DNA of 64,000 bases from Metallyticus violacea (Eukaryota; Arthropoda; Insecta; Mantodea; Metallyticidae). Position numbers and translations under genes: made by a program. The DNA is taken from contig CM060840.1 of assembly GCA_030762175.1 (NCBI GenBank), positions 38,304,501-38,368,500 on the forward strand. Direction: 5' to 3'. Below are positions 36,179-49,435 of this stretch, one piece after another (position 1 is the first letter of the stretch; each line of letters opens with the position of its first letter). Below the pieces are notes generated by a model that did not search any database, was not told where the DNA came from, and saw only the letters and a list, made by a program, of their open reading frames with translations.

Positions 36179-36477
36179 TTTTTTTTTTTGAATGATTAAT
36201 TATGGACGCTCTTTAACAGCTCAGGTCATCAGCGTCCCATTCAACTCAGGGCGTGAAACGGCCGACAAATTTTGCTCAGAGGCCTCTCTTTCAGGCTTGA
36301 GGTTCTTTTTCGTGCCGTAAATGTACGATACGGGACCCACGGCTTTACTTCCCTTCCGAAGGAAGCCATACTTAAGATTTTTACGCCCCAAAAAAATCCA
36401 TCGGTCCTGGCCGGGTTCGAACCCGCGATCTTGGGTTTAGGAGGCAAGTATGGTAACCACTACACCACCAGGACCGA
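36179..36477 (-). mobile_element. SINE-A copy, full length, young, 11-bp target-site duplication
   Basis: A complete SINE-A on the minus strand and the closest to the apparent family consensus. The head begins GTCGGTCCTGGTGGTGTAGT and the B box is GCGGGTTCGAACCCGGCC. The acceptor strands GGTCCTG and CAGGACC are fully complementary. The body has no large deletion, the tail hairpin GGGACGCTGATGACC...GAGCGTCC is intact, and the A-rich end is visible as the T run at 36179-36190. CAGGTCAGATT flanks it at 36168-36178 and 36478-36488. Confidence 0.96.
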
Positions 36478-36488
36478 CAGGTCAGATT

Positions 36489-37040
36489 CTATGGCTGGGA
36501 ATAGCTTTCTGCATTCTTGCAAGAAAGGAACATCACAAACAATAATTCAACACTTGTACAGAATATAGAAATGAAACTACATTCATGCTTAAAATAAGGT
36601 AGCTACATAAAATTACTTGCTATAATCACTCTAATTAATTATGGGGGTGGCAGCTCGTAGATACTGTCTCAATGGCAGTACGGTAGTTTTTTTGGCTGCA
36701 GTCGAAACTTAATTGGTTCATGCTATAAATATTATTTTCAATTTTTAATGTTTATATTAAGCAATCATTTACTATTATCATTTAAATAAGTTCATTATCT
36801 CATTTTTAGAATGCATCATATCTAATTATTATTATTTTTTTCTTTCAACTGATCTTAGACCCCTTGAATTATGACTATTTCACTCACGTGACCTCCTCTT
36901 AAAATCGATCAATGAAACGAAAGAAAAAAAAAAAATGAATTTTGACCAACCACAGCCGGATTACGGAGTGAAATTATATACAAAAAACTATCAAATCTGT
37001 TTTATCACGCGACGTACATTTGTCTTATTGTCAGTGTAGC
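36489..37040. other. Unannotated AT-rich stretch
   Basis: No supported gene or repeat. Confidence 0.5.
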
Positions 37041-37057
37041 TAACTCTGTGCCTCCAC

Positions 37058-37096
37058 TATATAATCCCTGAACTCGCAGCACTGATCACTTTTGCG
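37058..37096 (+). promoter_or_regulatory. Promoter-like TATA box plus initiator
   Basis: TATATAA at 37058-37064 lies 30 bases upstream of the A in TCACTTT (37086-37092). That heptamer fits the general animal initiator consensus, and the spacing is the canonical one. Downstream, CAAAATGG at 37155 gives a good start context for a 35-codon frame. It runs MDSSKRFSDASNVRIDLIIR and on to a stop at 37263-37265. At 37242-37256 a T-rich tract ends in CCTCAG, resembling a 3' splice acceptor. Each element is common by chance in AT-rich DNA, so this is a candidate only. Confidence 0.25.
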
Positions 37097-37599
37097 AGAG
37101 TCGGCAGGGAGCTATTGATAGCAACAAAGGCATAGACAATCGACGTCATAACGCAAAATGGACTCTTCAAAGCGTTTTAGTGATGCGTCAAATGTGCGAA
37201 TTGATCTTATAATTAGGAATTCCAAACCACAGAATGCTATTTTTTTTTTCCTCAGGAGGTATTAAATAATCGAACGGTAGTGATTGTAATATTCTTATCC
37301 TATTTATGAAATAGTCCTAAACCCGTATTTTGCTCTTCTCCATTGGCATTACTGACAATTGGTGTTCTTCTGTCTATGAATTTATCGGTAATCTCAGACC
37401 CTCTTGTGATTTTACTTGTGATAAATTATCTTAGGGTATCCTGTTACCCCTTTTTTCACATGCATTGTATCAACAATGTCAGTAAATGTTTAGAATTTCT
37501 AAAAGTGCTCTGAATGTTATTTGACAATTCTCTCTCACAATAACACTAGATGTGTTATTTAGTTCTGTTAGACGATAAACTGAGCCCCGGTTCAAAGAT

Positions 37600-37807
37600 C
37601 CTTTTGTAATTAATTGCTTCCCTCTTTAAACATTTTAAACCCCCTCCGAGCTGTACTATAAGGAAAAACAAATTCTCCGTGGATCACCTGTAATGTTACA
37701 TAGGCCTCAGCTGAAGATTTGTTGCGACGAAAGCAGAATTTCAGAGTAGCAAATTGCTCTCGCGTGTCACCTCCATTTTGCTGTAGGTGGAACAAAACAT
37801 TTTTCAA
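37600..37807 (-). pseudogene. Mariner-like transposase N-terminus relic
   Basis: On the minus strand a 65-codon frame reads like the helix-turn-helix start of mariner-like transposases. The blocks REQFATLKFCFRRNKSSAEA, AYVTLQVIHGE and FKMFKEG match the pattern 'IKFC.KLGK.A.ET...L...YG......V..W.KRFK.G' known in that domain. The rest of the transposase is missing on the downstream side. The same segment, diverged, occurs at 54180-54365, again on the minus strand, attached to catalytic-domain remnants there. Confidence 0.72.
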
Positions 37808-37809
37808 CT

Positions 37810-40800
37810 TTCAAACCTATCATATGGGGAAACTGGAAGTGACAACAATTGTCATTCGCACATTACGCATTAAGCTAGCAAAATATTGCAAAGTTAAATT
37901 TTAGCCCGAGAATTTATGCCTATAAATTTTTCATTCTTTATTAACCGGTCTACGTATGTGACATATATTTATATTTTCAATGGAAAAAAAATCTTTCTAA
38001 ATAACCGTAAGTTCACACATGTGATTTTAAAATAATCACTAATTAACTAATCACGTGTGCTACAAATATTACATTCAAATACTTTTAGAGCCTTCGGGAT
38101 TTTAAGCAATATTGAAAATAGATGTATAATTAATTATTTATCAAACATGATTTCAAAATGTTCTATATTCACAGCGAAATATCACTCAAAATCGCAAGAT
38201 GTTATCGGAGTATATTTGTAAACAGCAACTGTTTAGCAATAATATTGTTGAAGGTACTACAGTTGTACAATTAAATAAGCTAAACAAAATGAGAAAAGTT
38301 TAAGTATCCAGGGCTCTTATTCTGCACGGATTTCATTTCAGGGAAAACTACACCCTCCTTACCTGACACAACATTAACCTTCTGAACAGACTTTTCCAAT
38401 TATTTCTATGGCTTTTTGGATAGGCCTCCTAAAGACTTCAGTTCCTTGGTTCGTCAGGAAGCCAACTGAAATGACATATATTTGGAATTGAAGTACTTGA
38501 AGTACTTTTGTAATTGCTAAATATCGACGATTCACTCAAGACCCAGTAGAAGCAGAAGAAAATTTCTCTGTTGCCGACTTCACAGCTTCGAAGAGTTTAC
38601 TGTGGAAAGTCACAACTATATCCAGACTATCCAACTTGCAGTTACAACTATGACAGAATACTGTTTTAAGATCACTGTCAAAACAAAGCAATGTTTTCAG
38701 TTTGAGTAATAATGAAGAAGCAACTGGTTAACAACGATTGTTACAAAGGGTGCTGCATTTTAAAAACAAGAAAGTAAATTGCTTGATACCAGTCACTGAG
38801 GTAGCTGCAAAAACACATTTTTTTTTTCCAATCGAGCCAGGAGCGAAACATTGTAAATACGACAATCGAGTTCTTAAAAACAAACAACCACCACTCCCCC
38901 TTCCCCCACACACATAATATTGACCGGCCTTTTAAAACCAGACAGAGATGGACCAACCAACTGACAACAGTCAGTTGTTCATTGTCCACTGATGATATCA
39001 ACCGCAGAAGTTGGTGAAAGCTATGGTAACACAAACCATGGACCAAGGCAAAATGGCACCAAAGATTTTAACTCTTTTTAAGTATACCATAGATGTTTAA
39101 AGTATGCCTATCTTGTCATGTTTACATTGCATCACATTAATGATAATTACTGTTGCAATATGTTCCGGAGGATTGAATGATAAAAGCATTACATTTTGAG
39201 AAGAGGTCTGTTATTGTAAAATGCACTAATTTCATTCACTTACTACGAGGTATTTTATGTAATTTCTGAAAAAACAAAGTCTTATGGGAGTCTTGTTTAT
39301 TTATTTTCCATGTTATAAAATGTATTTAAGACCAACATAGATTTTGTAGATAATAGCAAAATCCTGTGCAAATCGGTAATCTGAAATGTTCCATTTCTCT
39401 CCCAAATATTCTGGTTGACGACTACTCACTGTTCCATAGAAATCGCTGTGACATTTGCGTAGATGTCTATTTATCCACCAGCAGATGTTTCTTTTATTTT
39501 GTAATCTATTTTTTATTTTTGGTTCCCTTTCTCCTATTTCTATCTCTTTTTCTCTTTTATTTGTTTGTCTTTTTTCCGCCTGTAGATAAGGCATGGTTAC
39601 TGGGCATAACTCTAAAAATATGAACTGATGTTCGTCCTCACTAAAATTTGGCTCCCCCCCCCCCCAAATGTTTAAATTCTAATGTAAAGCTCTTTGTACA
39701 TGCTACGGAAATTGTTTGAAACTTTGCTCCAGGGGTGGAAAAAGCATCACATAGCGTGTCATTTGAGGGCTGTGAGTGAACAGCCAAAAAGAGAGAGATA
39801 AAGAAAACGGAAGCAATTTAGACTTAGCAGTTTTTTTTTTTTTTTTTTTTCCCCCGTTTTACAGCACGATATGGGGTAATTGCTTGAGCACGCCACAAAG
39901 GAAGACTGTTCCCTGCCGATTCTTGCGGCTGGTTTCCTGAAACTAAAACTGTTACGAACTGGATCTTTCATGAGTTTCATCCATGAGGGTTTTTCTGTTG
40001 TTAGTTTTTTAGCCATAGCTATTAGTCTTCATTTTAGAGCAGTATATTTGAGTAATAAGAACAATTTATTTTACAATGCTTCCTTTATTTGAAAATGTAT
40101 TAACCTTCGTGTTCAAGAAGTTACAGGCATGTATGGACCTTCAAAATAAAATATTTGAATTAAATGAGAACATTTAAATCGAAAAGTTACCTTTTGACTG
40201 ACTTTACATATAAGTGGGAGAAAGAGATTACATGTTACGGTCAAAGTAGAAATCAGGCTGTTCTAAACAATTGCTGGTGAATATTTTCCCAATATATAAA
40301 CTTGGAAATAATCTTAGTATGTCACATTTTCAGAAATTCTAAATAATTACCGTTCCCCATTTATGGAAGTTGGAAATGTAATGTTGCGCATATTAGTTTA
40401 TATGTTTTCATGAAACGGCGATATTGCAGGGATATCTGCACAAGGAAACAGCTGATAAGAAAATTGTGTAATTTATTATTTTTTTATTTTAGTTTTAAGT
40501 TTGCGGTACTTACAGGGACATGTATTTATTCTGTTTAACAAACACACACACACAAACGCACACACACATATACACATACACATACAAGCACGCCTCATAT
40601 TCAACGCCAAATAACAAGATACCCTTCTTGATATTTTCTGTCTGACCTGGAATCGAGCCCAGAACCCTATACGTAGGTACTGTACAGACTGCACTACATT
40701 CGCACAATTATTTATGTGCTTTTAGTTAGATGGATTGAGCATTTTATTCATAAATTCATTTTGCTACCTGATCAACTCACGATTGTATTTGTTTCCTTGC

Positions 40801-41829
40801 GAAATATATTTGAACGTCAAAAGAAATGTGTTACTCGAATAAAACTAGTATCTTCCAGTGATCTTTTATTTTACTTAGTTTCTTAGTGTTTTCACAAACA
40901 TTTAATCGCCATTCCCCTTGATTTGGAAAAAATTAACTAGGACTTTTTAAAACAATGTATGATATCGTACTATCATAGCCTAAAAGTATAATAAAAACAG
41001 ATTCTACTCAAATATTTTACCACAGCCCACATAAATGAGTATGATTATGCATTGGTGTTTTAGTAATACCAAAGCAACTTTACATAACAAAGAAGCGATG
41101 CAACTTGTGGAGAGTATTCTAATTAAATTGCATCTATCAGCATTTACCATTGAAAGTCATTTATGGCAAAAGTAGAAACATATATAATATTTTCTTTCTG
41201 TTGCCTACATTTACTAAGCATACATAACCAGTAATTGTGAACATTTACCGCATTTTACTTTATATTTATCTACATTTAATATAATTGATCAGGCATTGAC
41301 TTATGAGTCGGTGAATATAGTAAATTAAAATGTAGAATATAAAAGAACAATCACATGCTTCGGTATCCTACTCAACAATAGTACTAACTTTGTAGCCAGA
41401 GCCTTCTTCATCAATATATTATGTCCACACGGCGACATCAAAAAATCTCAAGAGTACTTATGTCTTTTACATTTTCCTATCTCAAGTCGTCTTCTTACAT
41501 GTGTTTGACCCGTTCCGACCTCAACCCATCTCATTCTTCGTCTATGTATATCACATTTTTCCTTTTCTTGATACTGAAGGAAATATATTAGAAGTCTTTT
41601 TGAATAATTATTTGTAAACGTCCATTTCATCTAAACCTATATTCTAAAACTTTATCTCTTATGCAAAAATTTTCAACTTATTGTCTGTTTTGCATATTAT
41701 TATTCTATTTTCATTCTTACAACTTCTTACTCTATCTAAGGAATAAATTTCTTTATTAATTTTACACTTTGTAGATATTTAAACTTTTGAATCGTTAAAA
41801 GACAAGAATCTATATGAAAGAAATGTAAT
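37810..41829. other. Unannotated stretch with homopolymer and CA-rich tracts
   Basis: It contains a C run (39652-39665), a T/C run (about 39830-39855) and a CA-rich tract (about 40540-40590). Two overlapping minus-strand frames at 38728-39046 have no recognisable motif. No gene supported. Confidence 0.45.
40595..40695 (-). other. Degenerate tRNA-like fragment (third head type)
   Basis: On the minus strand, AATGTAGTGCAGTCTGTACA resembles an A box and GGGCTCGATTCCAGG resembles a B box, with A-box-to-B-box spacing like that of a tRNA. The downstream body does not match SINE-A or SINE-B. This may be an old tRNA-derived SINE of another family. Confidence 0.4.
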
Positions 41830-41980
41830 GCCACCTGGTGGGGTGCCGGGGTGTCAGGGTGCTGATCACATGCTATCCTGCAGACCGTCCTCTGTCAATT
41901 GATACCGGGAGAAGGAGAAAAAGAAACAGCAGCCGCCGCGGCCAGTCTTAGCCCCTCATGGGCTGGATGGATGGAATAGA
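41830..41980. other. Small GC-rich patch
   Basis: About 150 bases far richer in G+C than the surroundings, including GCAGCCGCCGCGGCCAG and the small inverted pair AGCCC..GGGCT (41948-41962). It has no coding frame of note. It may be the end of an unrecognised transposon. Confidence 0.35.
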
Positions 41981-44900
41981 CACGAACACTTTTTACTTTA
42001 TTTTAATTGATATCTTTGTGGTCTTTTTACAGTGTTGTAATTGTTATTTTTCCATAAGTGCTCTGAGCTTTTGAACTTTTTTGTGTTCTATTATTGCACA
42101 TAATTGAATTAGACAACACATTCGTTATGATTAAACTTTTTCACCTTATTATTATTTTCTTTTTTCCTTATGACAACTTTTGTTTAACATATTTCGCTCG
42201 GAATATGGTAATTTTGTCTTTACTGTGGATATTTTAAAATTCTTATTATTTATTATCGTTTCGAAATCTTTAAATTTAATATAAAGTTGACGTTCTCTGT
42301 TTCATTTATCCATTGAGATAGCCTTAAACATGTGTTTTTATAACTGCCAATAATGACTTTTTAATTTACTGAATGCTGCAATCAGTGTGTCTAATCCCAT
42401 AGGTGAAAACCATAATATGGATAAATACCCTGCAGCCATATGAGTCGATTGTTTCTTTTTCTAGCATATTATATCTGGTTTCATACATTTATATTCCTTT
42501 TATACCTGTTATGTTCCATTTCTCAAAAATATTTTCAGATGTATGATAGTCAAGGAACGACAACAGTTTCGGTCTGATAGATATATTTATTTCTGGCAGA
42601 GTTTCAGTGACAGAGACATATAAAGTTTATTTCCTAAATAATCAAATTTAGAAACTCACTCTGTTCTGCTTAGTTCTATTGCTTTCCTTTCTAATCAATG
42701 TTTTTCAAATTCATAAAATTTATTTTTTAGTTTTTAATATTTAGTTTAAATACTACTTTAAATCGTCCTTGTAACTGACGTATGAAAATACATTTAAAAT
42801 GAATTAATCTATACGGTAGTCATTAGTAATTTTTTCCCCCTAGGGAACTCTTAAGATATGTAAATTAGATTATATGATGAAAATGAACACTGTATAAACG
42901 AATTATTTATTTGTACATAATATTGGTAACATTTATTTTATTTTAGTATTCCACGTAGTGGTCAAATTATATTTCCGTCTTTAATTGGCAAGTCTGTTCG
43001 TCGCAAGTATTGCCTTATAGCCCATTATTTTCTCATTTGAGGTCACGTACATTAGAAAATGGCACCCAGACAGAGAGTCGAACAGCAGATATTTATATAC
43101 GACAATTCTTTGTTTAAATTCTGCCCATGAAGGAAAGTACCTATGTCTTTCAATGGATTTTTAAATAGCTTCAAAATAGAAGTGCAGCATCTCACTAGAA
43201 CATTTGGATAACCAGTTACCGTTTAGGAAAATAAAAAACTTCCCTATAAATTACCTCGTTGCTTTTCACAGGAAATGGTTAGTCTACCAAAATGGTACTC
43301 CAGAAGTACTAATATAATATAGTTCAGAAAAATATTATCATTTTTCAAGAAAATTTTCTTGAATAATAGCGTAGTTTTAAGCAGGTGCCCAAAATATTTT
43401 AAGCAAAAGGGTAAGAAGTTTTCAGCGTAATCGCTCCATCACATGATAATTTCTGCGATGAAAATATAATTTGATATCTCGGTATTAAACCCTTAGATGA
43501 CTATAAGTTCCACAGCTATCTTCTATTCAGTTTAAAATAGCATATAAAAGGGATTTCCAAATTCATTTTAGTTTTCGACTGGCTTCGCTTGCTATGCAGA
43601 GAAATCTCAGAGATATATTAACTGATTGTTGCTGATAGCAAATAATATATTTCATGAATATAAGTGTATTCATTTCCCATTCCAAGATTTTTACAGCTTA
43701 AAAGAGAAAACAGAATAGATAATAGAATTCAAATTCAGGAGAGCAAGTATCTTCCTAAAGCCTTAATGAAATGAACAAATTTGAAATGGCTGCTATGTAG
43801 CCAATCGATAGCCAGTTACTGTAGTTAACCTTGGAGAAGCGTTGCCTGTCTAGATATACGTATTTCTAAATTGTTTGTAAATGTACACAAGAGCAAAGCG
43901 TCCACTAAGGCTGTAGGGCTGAGTCTAACCTAAATGACTGGTATTTGTCAAATTTTATTGCCCATTTGAAATATCTCCTATTTGAACTAGTGGGCTATCT
44001 CTGACACCAATAGCCGATCGAAGGCTCAGCTTGTCTTACGCAAGCATAGCAGGGGTTTTGGGATTTACTGTCCGAAAGAGGTGACTGGGAATCTTTCAGT
44101 AAGTGTAGGATAGGCTTGATCTCAGTTACTTCATTATGTCTGCTCTCTTCTGAGATTTTATAGAACCTAAAACCCAATTAATATCGTCATGCGGACGATA
44201 TTAATTAACAATACCTATAGCACTTTATTATTTTTGTTTGTAGTGTGTTAATGTAGGATGATGAAATATCTTATTTTAATATTAATTTAATTTTCTAATA
44301 CTATTCTTTTTGAAATACCTTCTTAAACTTCTTTAGTAGTTTAGTTTGCGCAGGACTGCAGACCGTATGATAGAGTACTTTTCATTTATAACGATTTTCT
44401 CTTTATTTCTACTTAATTGTCAACTATAGTTTTTTGCTAGGTTTATAGAAAAAGGGATAGTACAGGAAGATTTAAGGTTAATTCATGTTTTTTTTCTCCA
44501 TATTTTGGCTTACATTATTTATACTCGTGTCATAATTTTGAATTCGAAAAAAATATATCATTAAATAGCCATCTTTTCGTTGTATATTTAGCATAAATTA
44601 AGACTTTTCATTGGTTTTGACATCCAATGTTGACCAAGCAACATTTAAGCGTGTGCATATAGTTAACAAGTACCTTCCGGAAACCATCCGTAAAATAATG
44701 TTTCGTACAAACTGACGAGTTTGTTTGATGTAGTATATAAAGTGAAATTTTCGCATGTCCTCCAGGCTCTTTTCTTTTCTTCTTTCTTTTTTTTTTTGCG
44801 GGGGGGGAGTGACAAATTTTTTATCTAACCAAAGCGGAATGCAATTTTGAACTTGTGCTCATTTATCTTTGCGAGGTAAAAGTCAGCTTTATTTTATTAT

Positions 44901-46441
44901 TTTTAAAAAATATTTTTGATAGAGCAATCTATAAATTAGAGAAAAGCGGCTCTAATACATTCCTTTTATAAAGTTGTGCGTTTACTTGTAACGAGGAAAA
45001 TGTTTAGCAAAAACTGGATATTTTAGGGTGAAAAGGGGATAATTAACTATATTATAAAGCCTTGTTCTGTGATTAAATCGCACCTTTTTCAGTTAATTTT
45101 CAGATTTCAATCTTCAGAGTTTCAGAAATATTTATAAATCTACCATTTTGAAAGAATTATTTAAATTTGTGGCTTTCAAGAACCTGCCAAAAATTATTTA
45201 AAAAATTAAAAAGTGCAAAGAGAGGTTGGAATAAAAGAAATTGCGCATAGGAATGTATGTTTTCCACCTTTTAATTGCTACGGTTCAGTAAATTCGATTG
45301 CGGAAAAATGGTATTGCTAATATTCCTTTACCTCTGCTTTAACTTTGAATGCTGTGTTGAGAGCACTCTTATTTCCCATGCTATCATCTATTAGAATTAC
45401 TAAGAATGCATTTCTGCACTGCGAGGCATTCTACGAAGTAAATACGAAACCGTGCGAACGCTATGTGCAAAAAGCCATTGTTAATAAGAACGTCTGCTGC
45501 AAGCAGCTAGCACTGTCTCTAATTTTACCGGATTGGGTGATATTTATTGTCCTGCAGAAAATCACAATAGTGTAACTGACCAGCTAGAGTAACTAGTGGC
45601 TGCTTTATACCAATGGCACAATAAAATGTTCAGGCCTACACTTTGTCAGTTCTTTAGATAATTCAGGTAATGAATAAAACAAAATTCTTATTTTTCCAAC
45701 ATTTATCTCTCAGCAGACTTGCCTAATGAAGCATGACGTATGTGTACACCAGACTTTGAAATGTATAACACAAACAATTTGAAGCAATTGCGGTAAGCTG
45801 GTATCATTTTTAGCATTAAACCTATTTCAAAATTATTTTTGGATACCACAAAGTTTAAACAAAGTGTTATATAAAGTGAAATGTTTTTAAAATGTTTTCG
45901 TTTTGGATATAATCATTAATTGCTACTTCCTTTATTCCCTTATGTTTTTTTTTTTATTTTATTTATTTTTTTTTATTTATTTAGGTTTCTGTTAAAACCA
46001 CAGTACCGTTTTCTTATTAATTGTTACAATCTTTATTTTTCCACTCTTAATTAAAATGAACAAATGAGCTATTGAGTCCGAGTAGTTCATTATTCTCCAC
46101 AGGGGGGTTCTGTGCATCGTTTTTTAACATTTATCCACTATTTTTCAGAGTTGCCAATTGTTTTAATGTTACTATAGTGAGGAATAAAAGCATTTCTTCG
46201 CCCCAAATGATTAAAGCGAGGCCACGAATTCTTGTGGAATTAATCTTGTTAACTTAAACATAACTTAGGGGTAATGTTTTGAAATTGTTGTTGGTTCACA
46301 CATGCTTGCACGCGTAAAATTTTAGATTAGGTTTAAGTTTAACGAGAATCCCTGTAATATCGAATACCTGCCTATGTTTGTCAAGTTAGCTATGACAAAA
46401 CTGTTAAATTTTGTGAAGAGGTATCCAACACAGCCGTCTTA
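41981..46441. other. Unannotated AT-rich stretch
   Basis: No supported gene. A perfect hairpin is listed separately at 44176-44206. A G run lies near 44800. Confidence 0.45.
44176..44206. repeat. Perfect 13-bp inverted repeat (hairpin)
   Basis: AATTAATATCGTC is followed by five bases (ATGCG) and its exact complement GACGATATTAATT. A perfect 13-bp stem including GTC/GAC is unlikely to be pure AT noise. No flanking transposon was recognised. Confidence 0.7.
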
Positions 46442-46708
46442 CCGCCATGGATGGCAGAGGTCGTTAAGGCGCGAACTCGAGAGCTGGAGGTCTGGGGTTA
46501 GATTCCCACCAGGACAGTCTTCCCTGACTGAGTTTCTTTTCTTGGTTTTCCTCAGTCCTTATAAATAGCAAATGCCGGGGAGGTACCCTAAACTTAGGCC
46601 TGGAACGCTTCCTTACTTAAAAAAAAATCCTTTCCCAATTTATCATCTCATTTCATGTATCATCAGTGTCTACCGCCTGTGGTGCCTCAGTAGTAAAAAA
46701 GTAGTAGT
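46442..46708 (+). mobile_element. SINE-B copy with altered 3' end
   Basis: The head CCGCCATGGATGGCAGAGG and a mutated B box (GGGTTAGATTCCCACC, TTCG to TTAG) suggest a weakened pol III promoter. The core and GCCTGTGGTGCCTCAGTAG are well preserved, but the terminal AACGGGCGTTAAACACTACTA is replaced by AAAAGTAGTAGTTAATAATT. No convincing target-site duplication. Confidence 0.9.
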
Positions 46709-49430
46709 TAATAATTAATTACTTAATTAATTAATTAACAGTCGTGTTTTCGTTTATTTCAACTTCGCTACAATCTAATGCATTTCTTGCTGTTGGAAAC
46801 GACATTGATATCACCCATCCTCACCACTCAAACTCTATTTTACTTCCTGCCCCCGAAATTTGCTATAAATTAAATCGGTTTGGGGAGGGGGGTTCGGCGG
46901 ATGGGTTAATAGCTTCCAACAAGTTCATATTTTTTTCTGATGACTTTTGCAACCTTCTGTTCACTTTTTCATGCTATTGGGCGTCTCCTGGTGTTTCACC
47001 CAACAAAATTGGTTGGCTAATTGAAAATGCAGAATCGCCAGTTTAACCGGGCTCGCTCTCAGCAACATCATGACTGCAACACAGTTCCCGCTAAGCTGGC
47101 CGACCGGCACACATTCTTTCATGTACAGTCTTGAATTATTTTGTGTATTAACTCATCCATGCACGTGAAACAACGCCTCGCCACTAAATAACCTAATTCT
47201 GAGTTTATGTTGGAGCCATACATATGCTCGAGAAACCAGCTGCAAAATGTTCTCTCCTCTCTGAGTTTGTTCTAAGGTTTTCTCCTTTGTTGTTTTGTAA
47301 GGTTGAACTTTCAGTAATTTTGTTCTCTTTCCTCTGTGAGGTATTCTAATTTGTTTTCCGTTCCAATGCTGCCCCTTTAGTTTTTCATTTGTTGATATTT
47401 TATGAAATGCACTTCTGTTAGGTGGGTAAATTTCAAGAAACCATTCTCAAAACGTAAATAAAGGAACAGGTGATTCTTGTTTTATAAAGTTGCAAGAAAT
47501 GAAAACTCTTCTTTCTGTAGTGAGTTGCATCATGACTCGTGAACACACAACTGAACGTAACCACAGACGCTTTTGCACTGCCTTATACTTAGATTGCTGA
47601 CCTCGAATACCGAAATGATCACTACCCGTTAGTAGGCGTGTGCACGCAATTGAAGTGGCATCGTAGCTAAGCATTTAATCGGTTAACTTGCACGGAACTT
47701 ATAAGAAAGCAATAGTCAATAACGTATTATAAAAAAATTCAAAGTGGCAACCATTAAATTAAAAGTCATAAAAATATTATCATTAGAAGAAATTTAGGTA
47801 TACTTCCCACACTAGTTAAAAGGTAAGCAATTAAAGAACACAATTAACTCATAGGGCAACAACATAAAGTATGATTACGTTTATAATGCGCTTACAACCA
47901 ACAGCTTGTATTGCCATTCTCTGGATTAGTCCAATAGCACTATCCAGTATTGAAATACACAGTAAGACACATTTAAAACCTTTCATTCTCAATTCAGTAG
48001 CTTATCGGTCGGTGCAAATCTCCCCTCCTGCGGCGCCGGCATCTTTCGCCTCGAACCCATGAAGCGTAACACTTCACCTTTTTAAACCTTGAGTACTACA
48101 AATAAAATAAACGAGTTCTGTCCTGTCCGTTCATACAGAAGATATTAGAAGCGTTGCCCATTTGTACTATGTCTTCATAAAAACAAATTAATATTTACAC
48201 TAATCTACACTAGTGGATCTACCAATATTTCAGCGTATTCTGCAAGAAGAGAGAGAATGCTGAAATAATTTATTTTATTTATAGTATCCCAGTTTTAAAA
48301 AGATAAGTGTTTAGCGACACGAGTTCGCCGCGCCAGAGAATAGGGCCACACTGTTAATAATAAGATAATAGATTAGTCTATTTGCTAAAAAGAAAAAATA
48401 TTAATATATAAACTCACATTATATACAGACAATTATTTATTTTGACATCCAGTAAAAGTAATTAAAGAAATATGTGTATGTTCTTTTATTCTTTTATGTT
48501 TTGCTAAATATTCAGTGCAATAAAAGCAGTGATTAAACTAAATACATCCTACGTTGTGATTTTTGTTAAATGTGTTCTTCAGTAGCATTATCTTTCGAAT
48601 ATGTAAATAAAGTGCATCGATATAAAGCAATGATTAAAGTAGCTTTATACATATACATATGGAATGAAAGTATTAATATCTTGCAAGAGGTTCCAGAATT
48701 TAACTTAGAGACCAGCTTGTAATAATGTGTTTTATGTTAAAAAAATTAGCGATGCGAAAACAAAAAAAACAAAAAAAACAAAAAAAAAAAAGCAAGTAAA
48801 TTATAAATTTGTTGAAAGTAGCATGAATCCAGTGTAAAATAAGCATCACTAAGTACATGTTAAACGAGAATATGATAAAATTCTCAATTCGTCATGCCTC
48901 ACGATAAATATGTCTGACTTAACGAGCACGAGATATCAAGTAGCAAATAATAGTAATACTAAGCACCTTATTCAGTTATGGTGAAGTTGAAATTTTCCTT
49001 GCGTGGCATTTCTTCGCGTCATAATCATCACGTATTCTCCTTAGGTGGAATGTGCGTCAGCAGTGTCAGAAAAAGATACAGCATGATATGCATTTTCAAG
49101 CATACGTTTACGTGCTCGGCAATAAGAGAGCAGTGTGTGTATGTGTATGTGTGTGAGAAGTTTCTTTGTGCACGGCTGATTTAGCCTTGAAGCAAGCTCT
49201 AAAATGTCTTAATTAGAATGACAACTTTTCCCATATTTCCCAACAACTCAGTCTTTTTTTTTTTTTTTTTTTTTTTGGATATCCTTTTGAATACTTTGAA
49301 TTTTTGAGAGTACAGCCGAAATAATAATATATATTTTCACACACGTGCTAGATATGAATTTGGCCGCATTGTATTTGTGTGTTTCCTTCATAAAATATTT
49401 CTAAAAATTTATATTTTCCAGATGAAAAAT
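46709..49430. other. Unannotated AT-rich stretch
   Basis: No supported gene. A 100-codon frame at 46744-47046 has no recognisable motif. A T homopolymer of 23 bases lies at 49254-49276. Confidence 0.45.
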
Positions 49431-49435
49431 AAAAG

